Positions 1 to 9,627 of a stretch of 64,000 nucleotides of DNA are shown in pieces; the first letter of the stretch is position 1, and each line of letters begins with the position of its first letter. Origin of the DNA: Bacteroidales bacterium. Its GTDB lineage: Bacteria > Bacteroidota > Bacteroidia > Bacteroidales > Muribaculaceae. The translations under genes were made by a program, and so were the position numbers. The stretch spans positions 1 through 64,000 of the forward strand of contig SFEA01000011.1 in assembly GCA_004557385.1 (NCBI GenBank). The letters are read 5' to 3'. The notes beneath the pieces were generated by a model. That model was not told the DNA's origin. It saw nothing but the letters and a program-made list of their open reading frames with translations, and did not search any database.

Positions 1-449
1 TCGGCAGCGCCGGTTTGATCGGCTTCCTCTGCCGGAACGGTCTCTGTCACGGTCTGGTCTGCATGTTCATTCTGCTGACCGCCGGGCTGCTCCGCATTGG
101 GATCATTGGCAGAGCCGTGGTGTTCAAGATCTTCTGTGCGCAGGCTGTTGTCGGCGCCGGGGGACACCTCGGCAGATGCGTTGGAGTCATACTCCTTCCT
201 TCCGGCATTTGGGTCTTCCTCTGTAGGGGCGTTGGGATCGGGCTCGGCCTCCTGTGAGGGGGGTTCCTGTGAGGCAGGATCTTCCAGTGTCATGTCTGAA
301 GGATCTTCCATTGGAGTTTCGACAGAGGGTGTCGTTTCCTCTGTTTCTTTTCCGGAGAGTTCGGGTGTCATCACTGTAGTTCTGGTACGGCAGCCTGTCA
401 TGGCCAACAGGAGGATCGCCGCGAGTGTAATGGGCAGTAAATCAGCACG
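1..449 (-). pseudogene. Start-less, edge-truncated lipoprotein frame
   Basis: On the minus strand one frame stays open from the left edge to about 449. Near its upstream end it reads LLPITLAAILLLAMTGC, a good lipoprotein signal with the lipobox cysteine encoded at 390-392. After the cysteine comes a low-complexity stretch rich in Glu, Pro, Asp, Ser and Thr, typical of a disordered surface linker. Upstream of the hydrophobic segment there is no ATG, GTG or TTG before an in-frame TAG at 480-482, so the basic N-terminus expected of a signal peptide is missing. The style of the linker and its codons (CCC, AGG, GGA) look more like a Firmicutes lipoprotein than the Bacteroidales genes that follow. 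It may be a truncated gene or an assembly join near 440-450. The function is unknown. Confidence 0.5.
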
Positions 450-631
450 TTGCGTTTGTGCGTAGTGCCGATGTTCATACTACATGCCCCGGCTGAATTC
501 TTAATGTAATTGTAATGTTTTCGCCAAAGCTGTAATCTTTTAGTTTTTATTGCAAAATGACATAAAAACGACTTAAATGTGCGCATTGTGTTAAACCCGT
601 TCTAAAATGTTTTTTTTCTGTTTAATTTTCC

Positions 632-639
632 TAAATTTG
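632..639 (+). promoter_or_regulatory. Promoter -7 box of the SusC operon
   Basis: TAAATTTG matches the Bacteroidetes -7 consensus TAnnTTTG and lies about 75 bases before the SusC start in an AT-rich gap. A T-rich stretch 20 bases upstream (611-618) could serve as the -33 element. The leader from about 645 to 713 is long enough for a 5' UTR. Confidence 0.45.
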
Positions 640-713
640 TGATCTCTCTTCATAATGTTTATAATCGCTAAACAACTTTAATAATAATACTAATTGTAAA
701 ATTCCAAAGAGGT

Positions 714-3700
714 ATGAAAAAACTGTTATCAATTATGGTTGCTGTTTGTGCCGTATTGTTGCCAGCCTTTGCAAGTGCAAAGACTAAGCAAGGTGCTGCA
801 ACCGACGTTGACGGAAAGTTCCACTTGAACGTTCCTGACAACGTGAAGCAAATCAAAATCAGTTATGTTGGTTATGAAACGAAAACCGTTCAGGCCGGCG
901 CAAATTTGAGGATTGAGTTAGAATCTAATTCACAAGTGCTCAACGACGTGGTAGTTGTTGGTATGCAAAACGTTGACAAGCGATTGTTTACCGGTGCCAC
1001 CACCAAGATTGATGCAGCTGAGGCAAAGCTCGATGGTGTGGCTGATATCAGCCGCTCGCTTGAAGGCCGTGCAGCCGGTGTGAGTGTGCAAAACGTGTCG
1101 GGTACCTTTGGTACAGCACCAAAGATTCGCGTGCGTGGTGCAACATCAATCTACGGTTCGTCGAAGCCTCTATGGGTTGTCGATGGCGTGATTATGGAAG
1201 ATGTGGTTGACGTGAGCGCCGACGAGTTGTCGTCGGGTAACGCCGAGACCCTTCTTTCGTCGGCGATTGCCGGTTTGAACTCCGACGACATCGAGAGCTT
1301 CCAAATCCTCAAGGATGGTAGTGCAACATCTATCTATGGTGCGCGCGCCATGGCAGGTGTGATTGTAATCACCACCAAGCGCGGTAAGCAAGGCCAGAAC
1401 TCTATAAGCTATACAGGTGAATTCACAATGCGCTTGAAACCAAGCTATTCGGAATTCAACATCATGAACTCGCAAGACCAGATGGGCGTTTATCAAGAAC
1501 TCGCTCAAAAGGGTTATTTGAACTATGCCGAAATTGCAAACGCATCGTCGAGCGGTATTTATGGTAAGATGTATCAGCTCATCACTCAATACGATGCCAC
1601 CAGCGGTCAGTTTGGTTTGGCTAACACCGACGAGGCTAAGGCTGCCTATCTGCGTGCTGCCGAATATCGCAACACTGACTGGTTTGGCCGTCTGTTCTCC
1701 AACAGCATACAGATGAACCACTCGGTGAGCATCTCGTCGGGTACTGAAAAGGCTCAGCACTATGCTTCAATTTCGGCAATGGCTGACCCGGGATGGACAC
1801 TGCAGAGCAAGGTGGAGCGTTACACTGCCAACTTGAACTCTACTTACAACCTGTCGAAGCAATTGAAGTTCAACATGATTGGCAACGCTTCGTATCGTAA
1901 GCAAAGAGCTCCTGGTACATTGAGCTCGGAAATCGATGCTGTTTCGGGTGAAGTGAAGCGTGACTTCGATATCAACCCTTACTCTTATGCGTTGAACACC
2001 TCGCGTGCTCTCGACCCTAACGAGTTCTACACTCGCCACTATGCTCCATTCAACATCTTCAATGAATTGGATAATAACTATATGGACCTCTCGGTAGCCG
2101 ACGTCCGCGTTTCGGGTAAGTTCTCTTACAAGCCTATCAACAAGGTTGAGCTCACATTGCTGGGTGCAATGAAGTATTCTTCGACCGTGCAGGAGCACTA
2201 CATCAAAGAAAACTCCAACCAGACTTTGGCTTATCGCGCAATGGGCACAACCACCATACGCGACAACAACCCGTTCCTCTACACCGACCCTGACAAACCA
2301 GGTTCGTTCCCAATCACAGTGTTGCCCGATGGCGGTATCTACGAACGTAGCGACAACAGCCTGTTTGGATGGGACTTCCGCGCCAGCGTCAACTACAACG
2401 ACGTGTACAACGACGACCACATCTTAAACTTCTATGGTGGTATGGAAACCAACTCAACCGACCGTCACCGCACATGGTTCCGCGGCTGGGGTATGCAATA
2501 TGCAATGGGCGAAATTCCAAAGTATGCCTACGAAGTGTTCAAGAAAGGTGAAGAAGACAACTCTGCCTACTACTCGATGTATAACACTCACGTGCGCTCG
2601 GCTGCATTCTTTGCCACTGCCACCTACTCGTGGAAGCATCGCTACACCCTCAACGGCACAGTGCGCTACGAAGGCACCAACTCGTTGGGTAAGAGCCGTT
2701 CGGCACGCTGGTTGCCTACATGGAACGTGTCGGGTGCATGGAACGTGCACGAAGAAAGCTTCTTCCGCTCTCTTGAGCCGGCATTGAGCCACCTCACCCT
2801 CAAGGCTTCTTACTCACTCACCGCCGACCGTCCTGCCGTCACCAACTCCTATGCAGTTATCTCGGCTTTCACTCCATGGCGTCCGTTCACCACAGTGGGC
2901 GAAAGCGGCTTGCAAGTGGTTGACCTCGCCAACAGCGATTTGACCTACGAAAAGAAGCACGAGCTCAACCTCGGTTTGGCTGCTGGTTTCCTCAACAACC
3001 GCATCAACCTCGAAGTTGACTGGTATAAGCGTAACAACTACGACCTTATCGGTCTTTCCACCACACAAGGTATTGGTGGTCAGATTCAAAAATATGGTAA
3101 CATCGCTTCGATGCGCTCACATGGTGTGGAACTCAGCTTGACCACCGACAACATTGTCACCAAGGACTTCAAGTGGACCACCAACTTCATCTATTCTTAC
3201 GCAAAGAACAAGGTTACCGACCTCAAGACTTCTACTCGCGTAATCGACCTCGTAGCCGGCAACGGTTTTGCTAAACAAGGCTATCCGGTGCGCTCGTTGT
3301 TCTCTATTCCGTTCCGCGGCTTGAACAGCGAAGGTCTGCCTACATTCCTCGACCAGGACGGCAACATCACCACCACCGGCATCTACTTCCAGGAGCGTGA
3401 AAATCTCGACTTCCTGCAATATTCCGGCTCAATCGACCCGACCGATACCGGTTCGTTCGGCAACATCTTCAAGTATAAGCACTTCACATTCAACGTGTTT
3501 GTTACTTACTCGTTTGGCAATGTTGTTCGCCTCGACCCTGTGTTCTCCAACAGCTACAGCGACCTTGATTCAACTCCACGCGAATTCATCAACCGCTGGG
3601 TAGTACCGGGCGACGAAGAACGCACCACAATTCCTGTTATTGCTTCGAAGATGCAAAACAAGAACGACACAAGCCTCAGCTACGCTTACAACGCCTACAA

Positions 3701-3953
3701 CTACTCAACTGAGCGTATCGCTAAGGGCGACTTCATCCGCATGAAGGAAATTTCGGTTGCTTACGACTTCCCAAAGACCATCACCAACCCGTTGCGCATC
3801 AACAACATGTCGCTCAAGCTGCAAGCCACCAACTTGTTCTTGATTTACGCCGACAAGAAGCTCAACGGTCAAGACCCGGAATTCTTCAATACCGGTGGTG
3901 TGGCTCTCCCAATGGCTAAGCAGTTCACTCTCACATTGCGTGTTGGACTTTAA
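714..3953 (+). CDS. SusC-family TonB-linked outer membrane transporter
   Basis: 1079 residues. A signal peptide (about 1-22, ending ASA) is followed by only the second half of a carboxypeptidase-like regulatory domain (GAATDVDGKF to SYVGYETKTV, about 28-60). The TonB-box/plug region follows (LNDVVVVGMQ, then RSLEGRAAGVSV, IRVRGATSIYG, PLWVVDGV, LKDGSATSIYGARAMAGVI), then the barrel ending in LTLRVGL. This is the SusC class that imports oligomers with a SusD lid. The usual first strands of the N-terminal domain (a VxGxVxDxxGxPLxGA-type segment of about 30 residues) are absent, as if deleted in frame between the signal peptide and TKQG. It is the first gene of an operon with the SusD gene 47 bases downstream and three further surface lipoproteins. 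Confidence 0.93.
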   Translation: MKKLLSIMVAVCAVLLPAFASAKTKQGAATDVDGKFHLNVPDNVKQIKISYVGYETKTVQAGANLRIELESNSQVLNDVVVVGMQNVDKRLFTGATTKIDAAEAKLDGVADISRSLEGRAAGVSVQNVSGTFGTAPKIRVRGATSIYGSSKPLWVVDGVIMEDVVDVSADELSSGNAETLLSSAIAGLNSDDIESFQILKDGSATSIYGARAMAGVIVITTKRGKQGQNSISYTGEFTMRLKPSYSEFNIMNSQDQMGVYQELAQKGYLNYAEIANASSSGIYGKMYQLITQYDATSGQFGLANTDEAKAAYLRAAEYRNTDWFGRLFSNSIQMNHSVSISSGTEKAQHYASISAMADPGWTLQSKVERYTANLNSTYNLSKQLKFNMIGNASYRKQRAPGTLSSEIDAVSGEVKRDFDINPYSYALNTSRALDPNEFYTRHYAPFNIFNELDNNYMDLSVADVRVSGKFSYKPINKVELTLLGAMKYSSTVQEHYIKENSNQTLAYRAMGTTTIRDNNPFLYTDPDKPGSFPITVLPDGGIYERSDNSLFGWDFRASVNYNDVYNDDHILNFYGGMETNSTDRHRTWFRGWGMQYAMGEIPKYAYEVFKKGEEDNSAYYSMYNTHVRSAAFFATATYSWKHRYTLNGTVRYEGTNSLGKSRSARWLPTWNVSGAWNVHEESFFRSLEPALSHLTLKASYSLTADRPAVTNSYAVISAFTPWRPFTTVGESGLQVVDLANSDLTYEKKHELNLGLAAGFLNNRINLEVDWYKRNNYDLIGLSTTQGIGGQIQKYGNIASMRSHGVELSLTTDNIVTKDFKWTTNFIYSYAKNKVTDLKTSTRVIDLVAGNGFAKQGYPVRSLFSIPFRGLNSEGLPTFLDQDGNITTTGIYFQERENLDFLQYSGSIDPTDTGSFGNIFKYKHFTFNVFVTYSFGNVVRLDPVFSNSYSDLDSTPREFINRWVVPGDEERTTIPVIASKMQNKNDTSLSYAYNAYNYSTERIAKGDFIRMKEISVAYDFPKTITNPLRINNMSLKLQATNLFLIYADKKLNGQDPEFFNTGGVALPMAKQFTLTLRVGL

Positions 3954-4000
3954 TTGAGAAACGATTGACAGTATAATCAATGTTTATTTTGAAGAAATAT

Positions 4001-5611
4001 ATGAAAAAGAAAAATATATATCTGATTGCGGCTCTGGCGCTTGGCTCGATGACTTTTGCTTCTTGCGACAATTTTCTCGACGAAATGCCCGACAACCGCG
4101 CCGAGGTGAACAACGAGGATAAGATTTCGGCTATCTTAGTTTCGGCGTACAGCGAAAACGACCACCTTGTAATAGCCGAATTCGCGAGCGATAACGTTGA
4201 CGACTACGGCGAGAACAACCCGAACACCGACCGTTTTATTGAATACACCTACTCGTGGAAAGACGAAGTGGAATCGAACAACAACTCTTGCGAGAGATTC
4301 TGGGACGGCTCGCTTAACGCCAACGCCAATGCCAACGAAGCTATCGCCGGCATTGAAAGGGTTGAAGCCGGTTTAGCTCACGGCGCAACGCTCTCAAAGA
4401 CTTTGCAGGAATGTAAAGGCGAAGCACTCATTGCCCGTGCTTACAACTACTTCATGCTTGCAAACATGTTTTGTATGCCTTATTCGCCCGACACTGCTGA
4501 GAAAAATCTTGGTTTGCCTTACCTTAAGGAGCCGGAAACTCAGCTCGCTCCAAAATACGAGCGCGGCACATTGGCTGAACTCTATGCAAATATCCAAGCC
4601 GACATCGAGGAGGCTCTGCCAATCATCGGCGACAGCCACCTGAAGATTCCTAAGTATCACTGGAACCGCAAAGCTGCTTACGCTTTCGCTGCCCGCTTCT
4701 ATCTCTACACCGGTCAGTATCAAAAGTGTATCGACTGCGCCAATGTGGTGCTTGGCACTAACCCGAAATCGCAACTTCGCGACTGGGTGGCATATAGCAA
4801 TGTTGTTAACGACAGAGATGCATTATTTAATGAGTATAACAATGCCGAAAACAATTGCAACCTTGTTCTTTGCACATCTTATTCATCGATGGGCATGACA
4901 TTTAGCAATTTCTATTTGTGGGGTCGCTACTCTCACGGCAACTACCTTGCTTCGAACGAAACCATCCGCTCGACAAATAATATCTGGGGCTCATATACGA
5001 TGTTCCGCTCTTTGCCAAAGTATTTTGCCGGTACCAACCTCGACCGTGTTGTTTGGTATAAGGTTGCATATAAATTTGAATATACCGACCCTGTTGCCGG
5101 CATTGGTTATCGCAAGGCTATTTATCCATTGATTACAACCGACGAAACTCTGCTCAACCGTGCCGAAGCATACGCTTGGTTAGGCAAGAACAACGAATGT
5201 GCTGCCGACCTTACCCTTTGGATGCAAAACATCACAAGGTCGACTATGACTCTTACTCCTGAGATTATACAGACTTTCTACAAAGGTCTTGATTATTGCT
5301 ACAGCGATGACAAAAAGCTTAAGTCGACTCGCAAAAAACATCTCAACCCGGTTATTGGTACCGTAACTGAAGGCAGCGTGCAAGAAAGCCTCTTGCAATG
5401 TGTACTCGACTTCCGCCGTATGGAAACTGTTGGTCAAGGTATGCGCTGGTTCGACGTTCGCCGCTTTGGCATCGTTATCCCTCGCCGTGTGATTAATGCT
5501 GCCGGTAATCCTGAAAAGAACACCGACTGGCTTGAAGTTAACGACAACCGCCGCTGCTTCCAGATTCCTTCGAAGGTTCTTTCGGCTGGTTTCGAACCTA
5601 ACCCACGTTAA
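4001..5611 (+). CDS. SusD-family nutrient-binding outer membrane lipoprotein
   Basis: About 536 residues from the ATG at 4001. This start gives MKKKNIYLIAALALGSMTFASC, a clean lipoprotein signal, and is preferred over the upstream ATG at 3980. The mature protein begins CDNFLDEMPD, which is typical of SusD proteins, and shows the family's TPR-like helices (KGEALIARAYNYFMLANMF; YHWNRKAAYAFAARFYLYTGQY) and the late RMETVGQGMRWFDVRRFGI motif. SusD forms the hinged lid on SusC and binds the substrate at the cell surface. The companion genes (zinc peptidase, DUF4302, BACON) suggest a protein, peptide or glycoprotein substrate rather than a plain polysaccharide. That is inference. Confidence 0.92.
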   Translation: MKKKNIYLIAALALGSMTFASCDNFLDEMPDNRAEVNNEDKISAILVSAYSENDHLVIAEFASDNVDDYGENNPNTDRFIEYTYSWKDEVESNNNSCERFWDGSLNANANANEAIAGIERVEAGLAHGATLSKTLQECKGEALIARAYNYFMLANMFCMPYSPDTAEKNLGLPYLKEPETQLAPKYERGTLAELYANIQADIEEALPIIGDSHLKIPKYHWNRKAAYAFAARFYLYTGQYQKCIDCANVVLGTNPKSQLRDWVAYSNVVNDRDALFNEYNNAENNCNLVLCTSYSSMGMTFSNFYLWGRYSHGNYLASNETIRSTNNIWGSYTMFRSLPKYFAGTNLDRVVWYKVAYKFEYTDPVAGIGYRKAIYPLITTDETLLNRAEAYAWLGKNNECAADLTLWMQNITRSTMTLTPEIIQTFYKGLDYCYSDDKKLKSTRKKHLNPVIGTVTEGSVQESLLQCVLDFRRMETVGQGMRWFDVRRFGIVIPRRVINAAGNPEKNTDWLEVNDNRRCFQIPSKVLSAGFEPNPR

Positions 5612-5658
5612 TGTGTTCATAGTGTGTATACGTTAAATTTCTAAAAACTTAGAATAAT

Positions 5659-6594
5659 ATGAAAATTAAGAATATATTATATTCATTGATGCTCGCCGGC
5701 TTCTGCTTGTCGTTCACCGCCTGCGAAACCGATGAGCCGGATGAATCGGTCAGTGTAATCACTATCGATAAATACGAGCCCAATCCATTCGACCTTTGGT
5801 TGGAGGAAAACTTCGTGGCTCCTTACAACATTGCTTTCAAGTATCGCTATGAGCAAATCGAATCGGACTTGAACTACTACACCGTTCCTGCCAACCTTGA
5901 GGAATCAATCATTTTGGCACACCTGGTGAAATACACTTGCTGCGACCTCTACGACGAGATTGCCGGCGTTGAATTCACCCGCTCTTACTTTCCAAAGATG
6001 TTCTTCCTCATTGGTGAATGGGAATATAGAAATAATGGTACTATCATCCTCGGTACTGCCGAAGGCGGCAAGAAGATTCTTCTTTCGGGCGTTAATCACC
6101 TGAAGAGCTATATGAGCCGCGGCGCCGATGCTGTTAACTACTATTATCTGAAGACCATCCACCACGAGTTCACCCACATCCTCAACCAAACTGTCACAAT
6201 CCCTAATGAATATAAGTTCATCACGGATAAGGACTACGTTGAAGACCTCTGGAGCGAATCGCCTTACAACCAGGGTTATCTCACCCGCGGTTTCATCTCG
6301 GCTTATTCGCAGAACTCCTACACTGAGGACTTCGCCGAAATGCTCTCGATGTACATCACCAACACGCCTGAGCAATGGGCTGCTTGGTTGGAACAGGCAG
6401 GCGATGCTTCCGACCTCATCGAGGCTAAACTCGACATTGTGCGCAGCTATATGCAATCGGGCTTCGGCATCGACATCGACGAGCTTCGCTCGGCATTGAT
6501 GCGCCGTCAAAACGAGATTTTCACAGGCAAAGTGGACCTTGAGGATATCTCTCTGAAATCATCTAATCAACCTAATGAAGAAGTAGAAGAATAA
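5659..6594 (+). CDS. Secreted zinc metallopeptidase lipoprotein (Mx1-type gluzincin)
   Basis: 311 residues with a lipoprotein signal (LSFTAC, Cys22). The zinc motif HEFTH at residues 169-173 (within IHHEFTHIL) is a standard HExxH. An acidic segment downstream (YTEDFAEMLSMYITN) can provide the third ligand (Glu). The size and features match the putative zinc-binding metallopeptidases routinely found behind SusC/SusD pairs. It is probably anchored on the outer surface, where it trims peptides or glycoprotein for the SusCD importer. Its TAA overlaps the ATG of the next gene by one base, which indicates translational coupling. Confidence 0.85.
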   Translation: MKIKNILYSLMLAGFCLSFTACETDEPDESVSVITIDKYEPNPFDLWLEENFVAPYNIAFKYRYEQIESDLNYYTVPANLEESIILAHLVKYTCCDLYDEIAGVEFTRSYFPKMFFLIGEWEYRNNGTIILGTAEGGKKILLSGVNHLKSYMSRGADAVNYYYLKTIHHEFTHILNQTVTIPNEYKFITDKDYVEDLWSESPYNQGYLTRGFISAYSQNSYTEDFAEMLSMYITNTPEQWAAWLEQAGDASDLIEAKLDIVRSYMQSGFGIDIDELRSALMRRQNEIFTGKVDLEDISLKSSNQPNEEVEE

Positions 6595-7901
6595 TGAAAA
6601 CGAAGATATTTAAACTGTTATTCTGCTGCGTAGCATTGCTAACATTCACCCTGCAATCGTGCAGCAACAAGGAGGAAGAAATTTTTGAAGAATCGCCTTC
6701 GGTACGCCTCCAAGCGTTGATGGATAAAACTCAAGCCACTCTCGTGAGCAGCGAAAACGGCTGGGTTATGGACTATTTCCCCGATAGAGACCTCTCTTAT
6801 GGCGGTTTCCTCTATATTCTTAAATTCAACAAGCAGTCGGTGGAAGCTTACTGCGAATTGAGCGACGACCTCTCGGAAAGCATCGAATCGCTCTATAAGT
6901 TGAGCAACGACGATGGCGCTGTGCTCTCGTTCGACTCATACAACGAGTTCCTGCACTTCTTTGCCACCCCTTCATCGGGCCGTTACGAGGCTTACGACGG
7001 CGACTTTGAGTTTAAAATCATGAAGGTTGAAGACGACCTCATCACTCTCAAAGGCAAGCGTTCGGGCAACGCCATCTATCTCCATCGTCTGAAGGAAGAA
7101 CCGGTGCAATACCTCGAAAAGTGCGTTAAAACCAGCGAAAGCATCTTTATTTCCGACCTTAGCGGCAGCTATGGCGGTCAATCGGCATCGGCTTATCTTG
7201 ATTTCGATGTGCGTTACTTAGAAATCGAAGCAGGTGGCGCTGCCGGCGGTCAGTACTATTTGCCTACACCAACCGGTATCCGCTTTGTTGAACCTCTTGA
7301 ATTGAATGGAGCAAATTTGGAAACGCTCGATTTCAATGACACCGAATTAGTGTTCACCGGCAAGGATTCTAACGGTAAGGACATCACATTGTCGGGTGTT
7401 CTTCCTGAAGACTACGTGTTCGAAAAGGAAATTGAAGGTGCTTGGACACTCACATTCGGCAGCCCTGCTCAAGACCTCGACGTGCAACTGGTTAAGGTTG
7501 GCAATGGCGAATATGCTATGAAGGGCTTGAATCCGAAATTCGACCCGATTATTAAATACCGCAAGACTCTTGGCTGCCTTGAAATGAACTCGCAAGCAGT
7601 TGGCGCAAATGGCTCGAACGTTGTTTGGTTGTGCGCTTGGGACACCAATGCAGGTTCGCTCACATGGTCTGAAGAAGCAGGTATGTACATCAAGAAAGAT
7701 GTTAAAGAGTCTGATGAGTCGACACTCACCATGAAATGGGTTGACAGTGGCAGATATGACGGTCTGTCTATGACATCGTTCCTCTTGTGGCAGCTCACAT
7801 CAGCAGGCGCAAATGCAGGTGCATTCACAAACTCGTCGTGGTACTTCACTGGAACTGCAACCAACCGATTCCTTTTCCCAACTAAGATGGTTAAGAAATA
7901 A
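6594..7901 (+). CDS. DUF4302-type surface lipoprotein
   Basis: 435 residues. The lipoprotein signal ends at Cys23 (TLQSCSNKEEE). The N-terminal part ESPSVRLQALMDKTQATLVSSENGWVMDYFP is characteristic of DUF4302 proteins, which accompany SusC/SusD and Mx1-type peptidases in Bacteroidetes. No catalytic motif is visible. It is mostly predicted beta structure and probably acts as an accessory binding protein of the uptake complex. The start is fixed by the one-base overlap with the peptidase gene. Confidence 0.8.
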   Translation: MKTKIFKLLFCCVALLTFTLQSCSNKEEEIFEESPSVRLQALMDKTQATLVSSENGWVMDYFPDRDLSYGGFLYILKFNKQSVEAYCELSDDLSESIESLYKLSNDDGAVLSFDSYNEFLHFFATPSSGRYEAYDGDFEFKIMKVEDDLITLKGKRSGNAIYLHRLKEEPVQYLEKCVKTSESIFISDLSGSYGGQSASAYLDFDVRYLEIEAGGAAGGQYYLPTPTGIRFVEPLELNGANLETLDFNDTELVFTGKDSNGKDITLSGVLPEDYVFEKEIEGAWTLTFGSPAQDLDVQLVKVGNGEYAMKGLNPKFDPIIKYRKTLGCLEMNSQAVGANGSNVVWLCAWDTNAGSLTWSEEAGMYIKKDVKESDESTLTMKWVDSGRYDGLSMTSFLLWQLTSAGANAGAFTNSSWYFTGTATNRFLFPTKMVKK

Positions 7902-7916
7902 TTTAAATTTTGAATT

Positions 7917-9101
7917 ATGAAGAAATTATTAAGCATATTCTCGATTGCAGTCATGCTGTTCGCTTTCTCGTCGTGCGAGAACGAAGAAGGTCATGGCTAC
8001 GAAATCGCCGACAACATTCAGATTGTCAGCAACAACATTTCGTTCGATGCCAATGCTCAGAGCGGAACAGTTGAAGTGATTGCTCCGGGTGCAGTGACTG
8101 TAAAGTGCGATGCACCATGGGTTACTACCAGTGTAGATGGCGGCATAATCAACGTGGCTGTTACTCAAAACAACAGCCTTGAAGGCCGCAACGCTGTGCT
8201 CACCATCATGAGTGGCAGCGAAAAGAAAACCATCACTGTGGCTCAACGCGGCTATGTGTTCGACCTCGACTTTGGCGGCGCAACCGACTTGAAGTTGAAC
8301 GACAAAGCTTTCTCGAAGGCATATCCTTGCAAGAGCACTCTTGACTTGGAAATCAGCACTTCGGCAAGCTGGCTCACCGCAGTTTACGCCGATGGCAAGC
8401 TCACCATCTCGGCTGAGGAAAACACCACCGGTAATCCTCGTAAGGGCTATATTGTCTATTCATTTGGTCCTGGCACTGAAGAACAGACTATCAGCGTGAT
8501 GCAATGCGAAGTTTCCGACATGTATGGCGACTACTACTTTGCATTCTACGATGGTAGCACAGGCGCTTTGCAGTTCTTCTCTTCGTCAATAACCACCACA
8601 TCGGCTCTCGATGGCAGTGAAGGCTTGTTCCTCGTGTTCAAGATTTCGAGCACTTCCACAATGACATTGCCTTTGGGTTGGGACGACACTAACAAAAAGT
8701 TCAATATCACCAATGCTCAATACCTGGGTATGTTTGGCACCTACTATGTGCACAACATCGTTTGGGACGAGACAGAAGGATATATTAACTATGGAGTGTA
8801 TAACTTCCAAGATGCAGCAGTTGACGTAGATGACGATGGCATCGTGTTTGCTAACATTGAGGATAACGGCACTTGGGGCACTTACACTGCTTCGTCGATG
8901 GGCCTTTATGGTTTCAGTGGTACTCCTGCTTCTTCGGCTAATAGAAAGAGTACTCTGAAGCGAATGGTTTATCCATTCTTGCAAAAGAAGGAAGTGGCTG
9001 CCGCTGCATCAACATCGGCTGTTAGCCGCGATGGCAAGCGCATGCGTCAGACGTTCGTTAATGAAGCCGATATGGTTACTAACGACGTTAATTTGAAATG
9101 A
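7917..9101 (+). CDS. BACON-domain surface lipoprotein
   Basis: 394 residues with lipobox Cys20 (FAFSSC). At least one BACON beta-sandwich is clear: FDANAQSGTVEVIAPG, then APWVTTSVDGG and the closing EKKTITVAQRG (about 40-115). A second, weaker copy follows (SWLTAVYADGKLTISAEENTTG to EQTISVMQC, about 140-200). The C-terminal half is an unrecognised beta-rich domain. BACON domains usually act as spacers or binders in surface glycan- or mucin-targeting proteins. It starts 15 bases after the DUF4302 gene, is last in the operon, and is followed by a strong terminator. Confidence 0.8.
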   Translation: MKKLLSIFSIAVMLFAFSSCENEEGHGYEIADNIQIVSNNISFDANAQSGTVEVIAPGAVTVKCDAPWVTTSVDGGIINVAVTQNNSLEGRNAVLTIMSGSEKKTITVAQRGYVFDLDFGGATDLKLNDKAFSKAYPCKSTLDLEISTSASWLTAVYADGKLTISAEENTTGNPRKGYIVYSFGPGTEEQTISVMQCEVSDMYGDYYFAFYDGSTGALQFFSSSITTTSALDGSEGLFLVFKISSTSTMTLPLGWDDTNKKFNITNAQYLGMFGTYYVHNIVWDETEGYINYGVYNFQDAAVDVDDDGIVFANIEDNGTWGTYTASSMGLYGFSGTPASSANRKSTLKRMVYPFLQKKEVAAAASTSAVSRDGKRMRQTFVNEADMVTNDVNLK

Positions 9102-9150
9102 TAATATTAATCCTCAAATAATTAGTATTATTTTTTGACAAATTCGAGAG

Positions 9151-9180
9151 AAGGGGTTGCTGCGACGGCAACCCCTTTAT
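9151..9180 (+). terminator. Terminator of the SusC operon
   Basis: A perfect stem AAGGGGTTGC / GCAACCCCTT with a short TGCGACG loop is followed by TATAT. It lies 50 bases after the BACON gene stop. Confidence 0.8.
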
Positions 9181-9379
9181 ATCCTTAAGATGTGGTGTGT
9201 GGAAATGATGTTGAAAATAGCCCTTCATGAGCGAAATTGGCGTCAGAAACACGCTAAACCAACAAAATAATGCTTTTTATTGCAAATTATTAATGAAATA
9301 TTTTGTACAACTTGTGGAATTAATAATTTTTTGATTATCTTTACACAAAATTTGATTAACCCTAAATTAATTAACAGCA

Positions 9380-9556
9380 ATGAAAGAATTAGTTGAACAA
9401 ATCGCTGCTACTTACGCAGATTTTTTGAAAGATGCAACTGCTCAAGTTGAAAATGGCAACAAGGCAGCCGGCACACGTGCTCGCAAAGCATCTCTTGCTA
9501 TCGAAAAGGCAATGAAGGAATTCCGTAAGGCATCTTTGGAAGAAGCTAAGAAGTAA
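9380..9556 (+). CDS. Histone H1-like (Hc1-type) small nucleoid protein
   Basis: 58 residues: it starts MKELVEQIAATYADFLKDA and ends KEFRKASLEEAKK. The pattern of an N-terminal helix, then NKAAGTRARKASLAIEKAMKEFRKAS rich in Lys, Arg and Ala, matches the short histone H1-like/Hc1 proteins found throughout Bacteroidetes. These are thought to bind DNA and compact the nucleoid. The gene sits alone between two terminators, with a TATCTTTA box (9338-9345) about 35 bases upstream that may be its promoter. It is short, but codon use and the flanking terminators support a real gene. Confidence 0.85.
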   Translation: MKELVEQIAATYADFLKDATAQVENGNKAAGTRARKASLAIEKAMKEFRKASLEEAKK

Positions 9557-9586
9557 TCTCTGGCTATCTTATGAAGATAAAGCACA

Positions 9587-9620
9587 ACAAGGAGTCGCAT
9601 AGCGCGGCTCCTTGTTTGAT
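9587..9620 (+). terminator. Terminator of the H1-like gene
   Basis: The stem ACAAGGAG-T-CGC / GCG-G-CTCCTTGT is followed by TTGATTTT. The arms lie at 9587-9598 and 9604-9615. Confidence 0.8.
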
Positions 9621-9627
9621 TTTAGGG

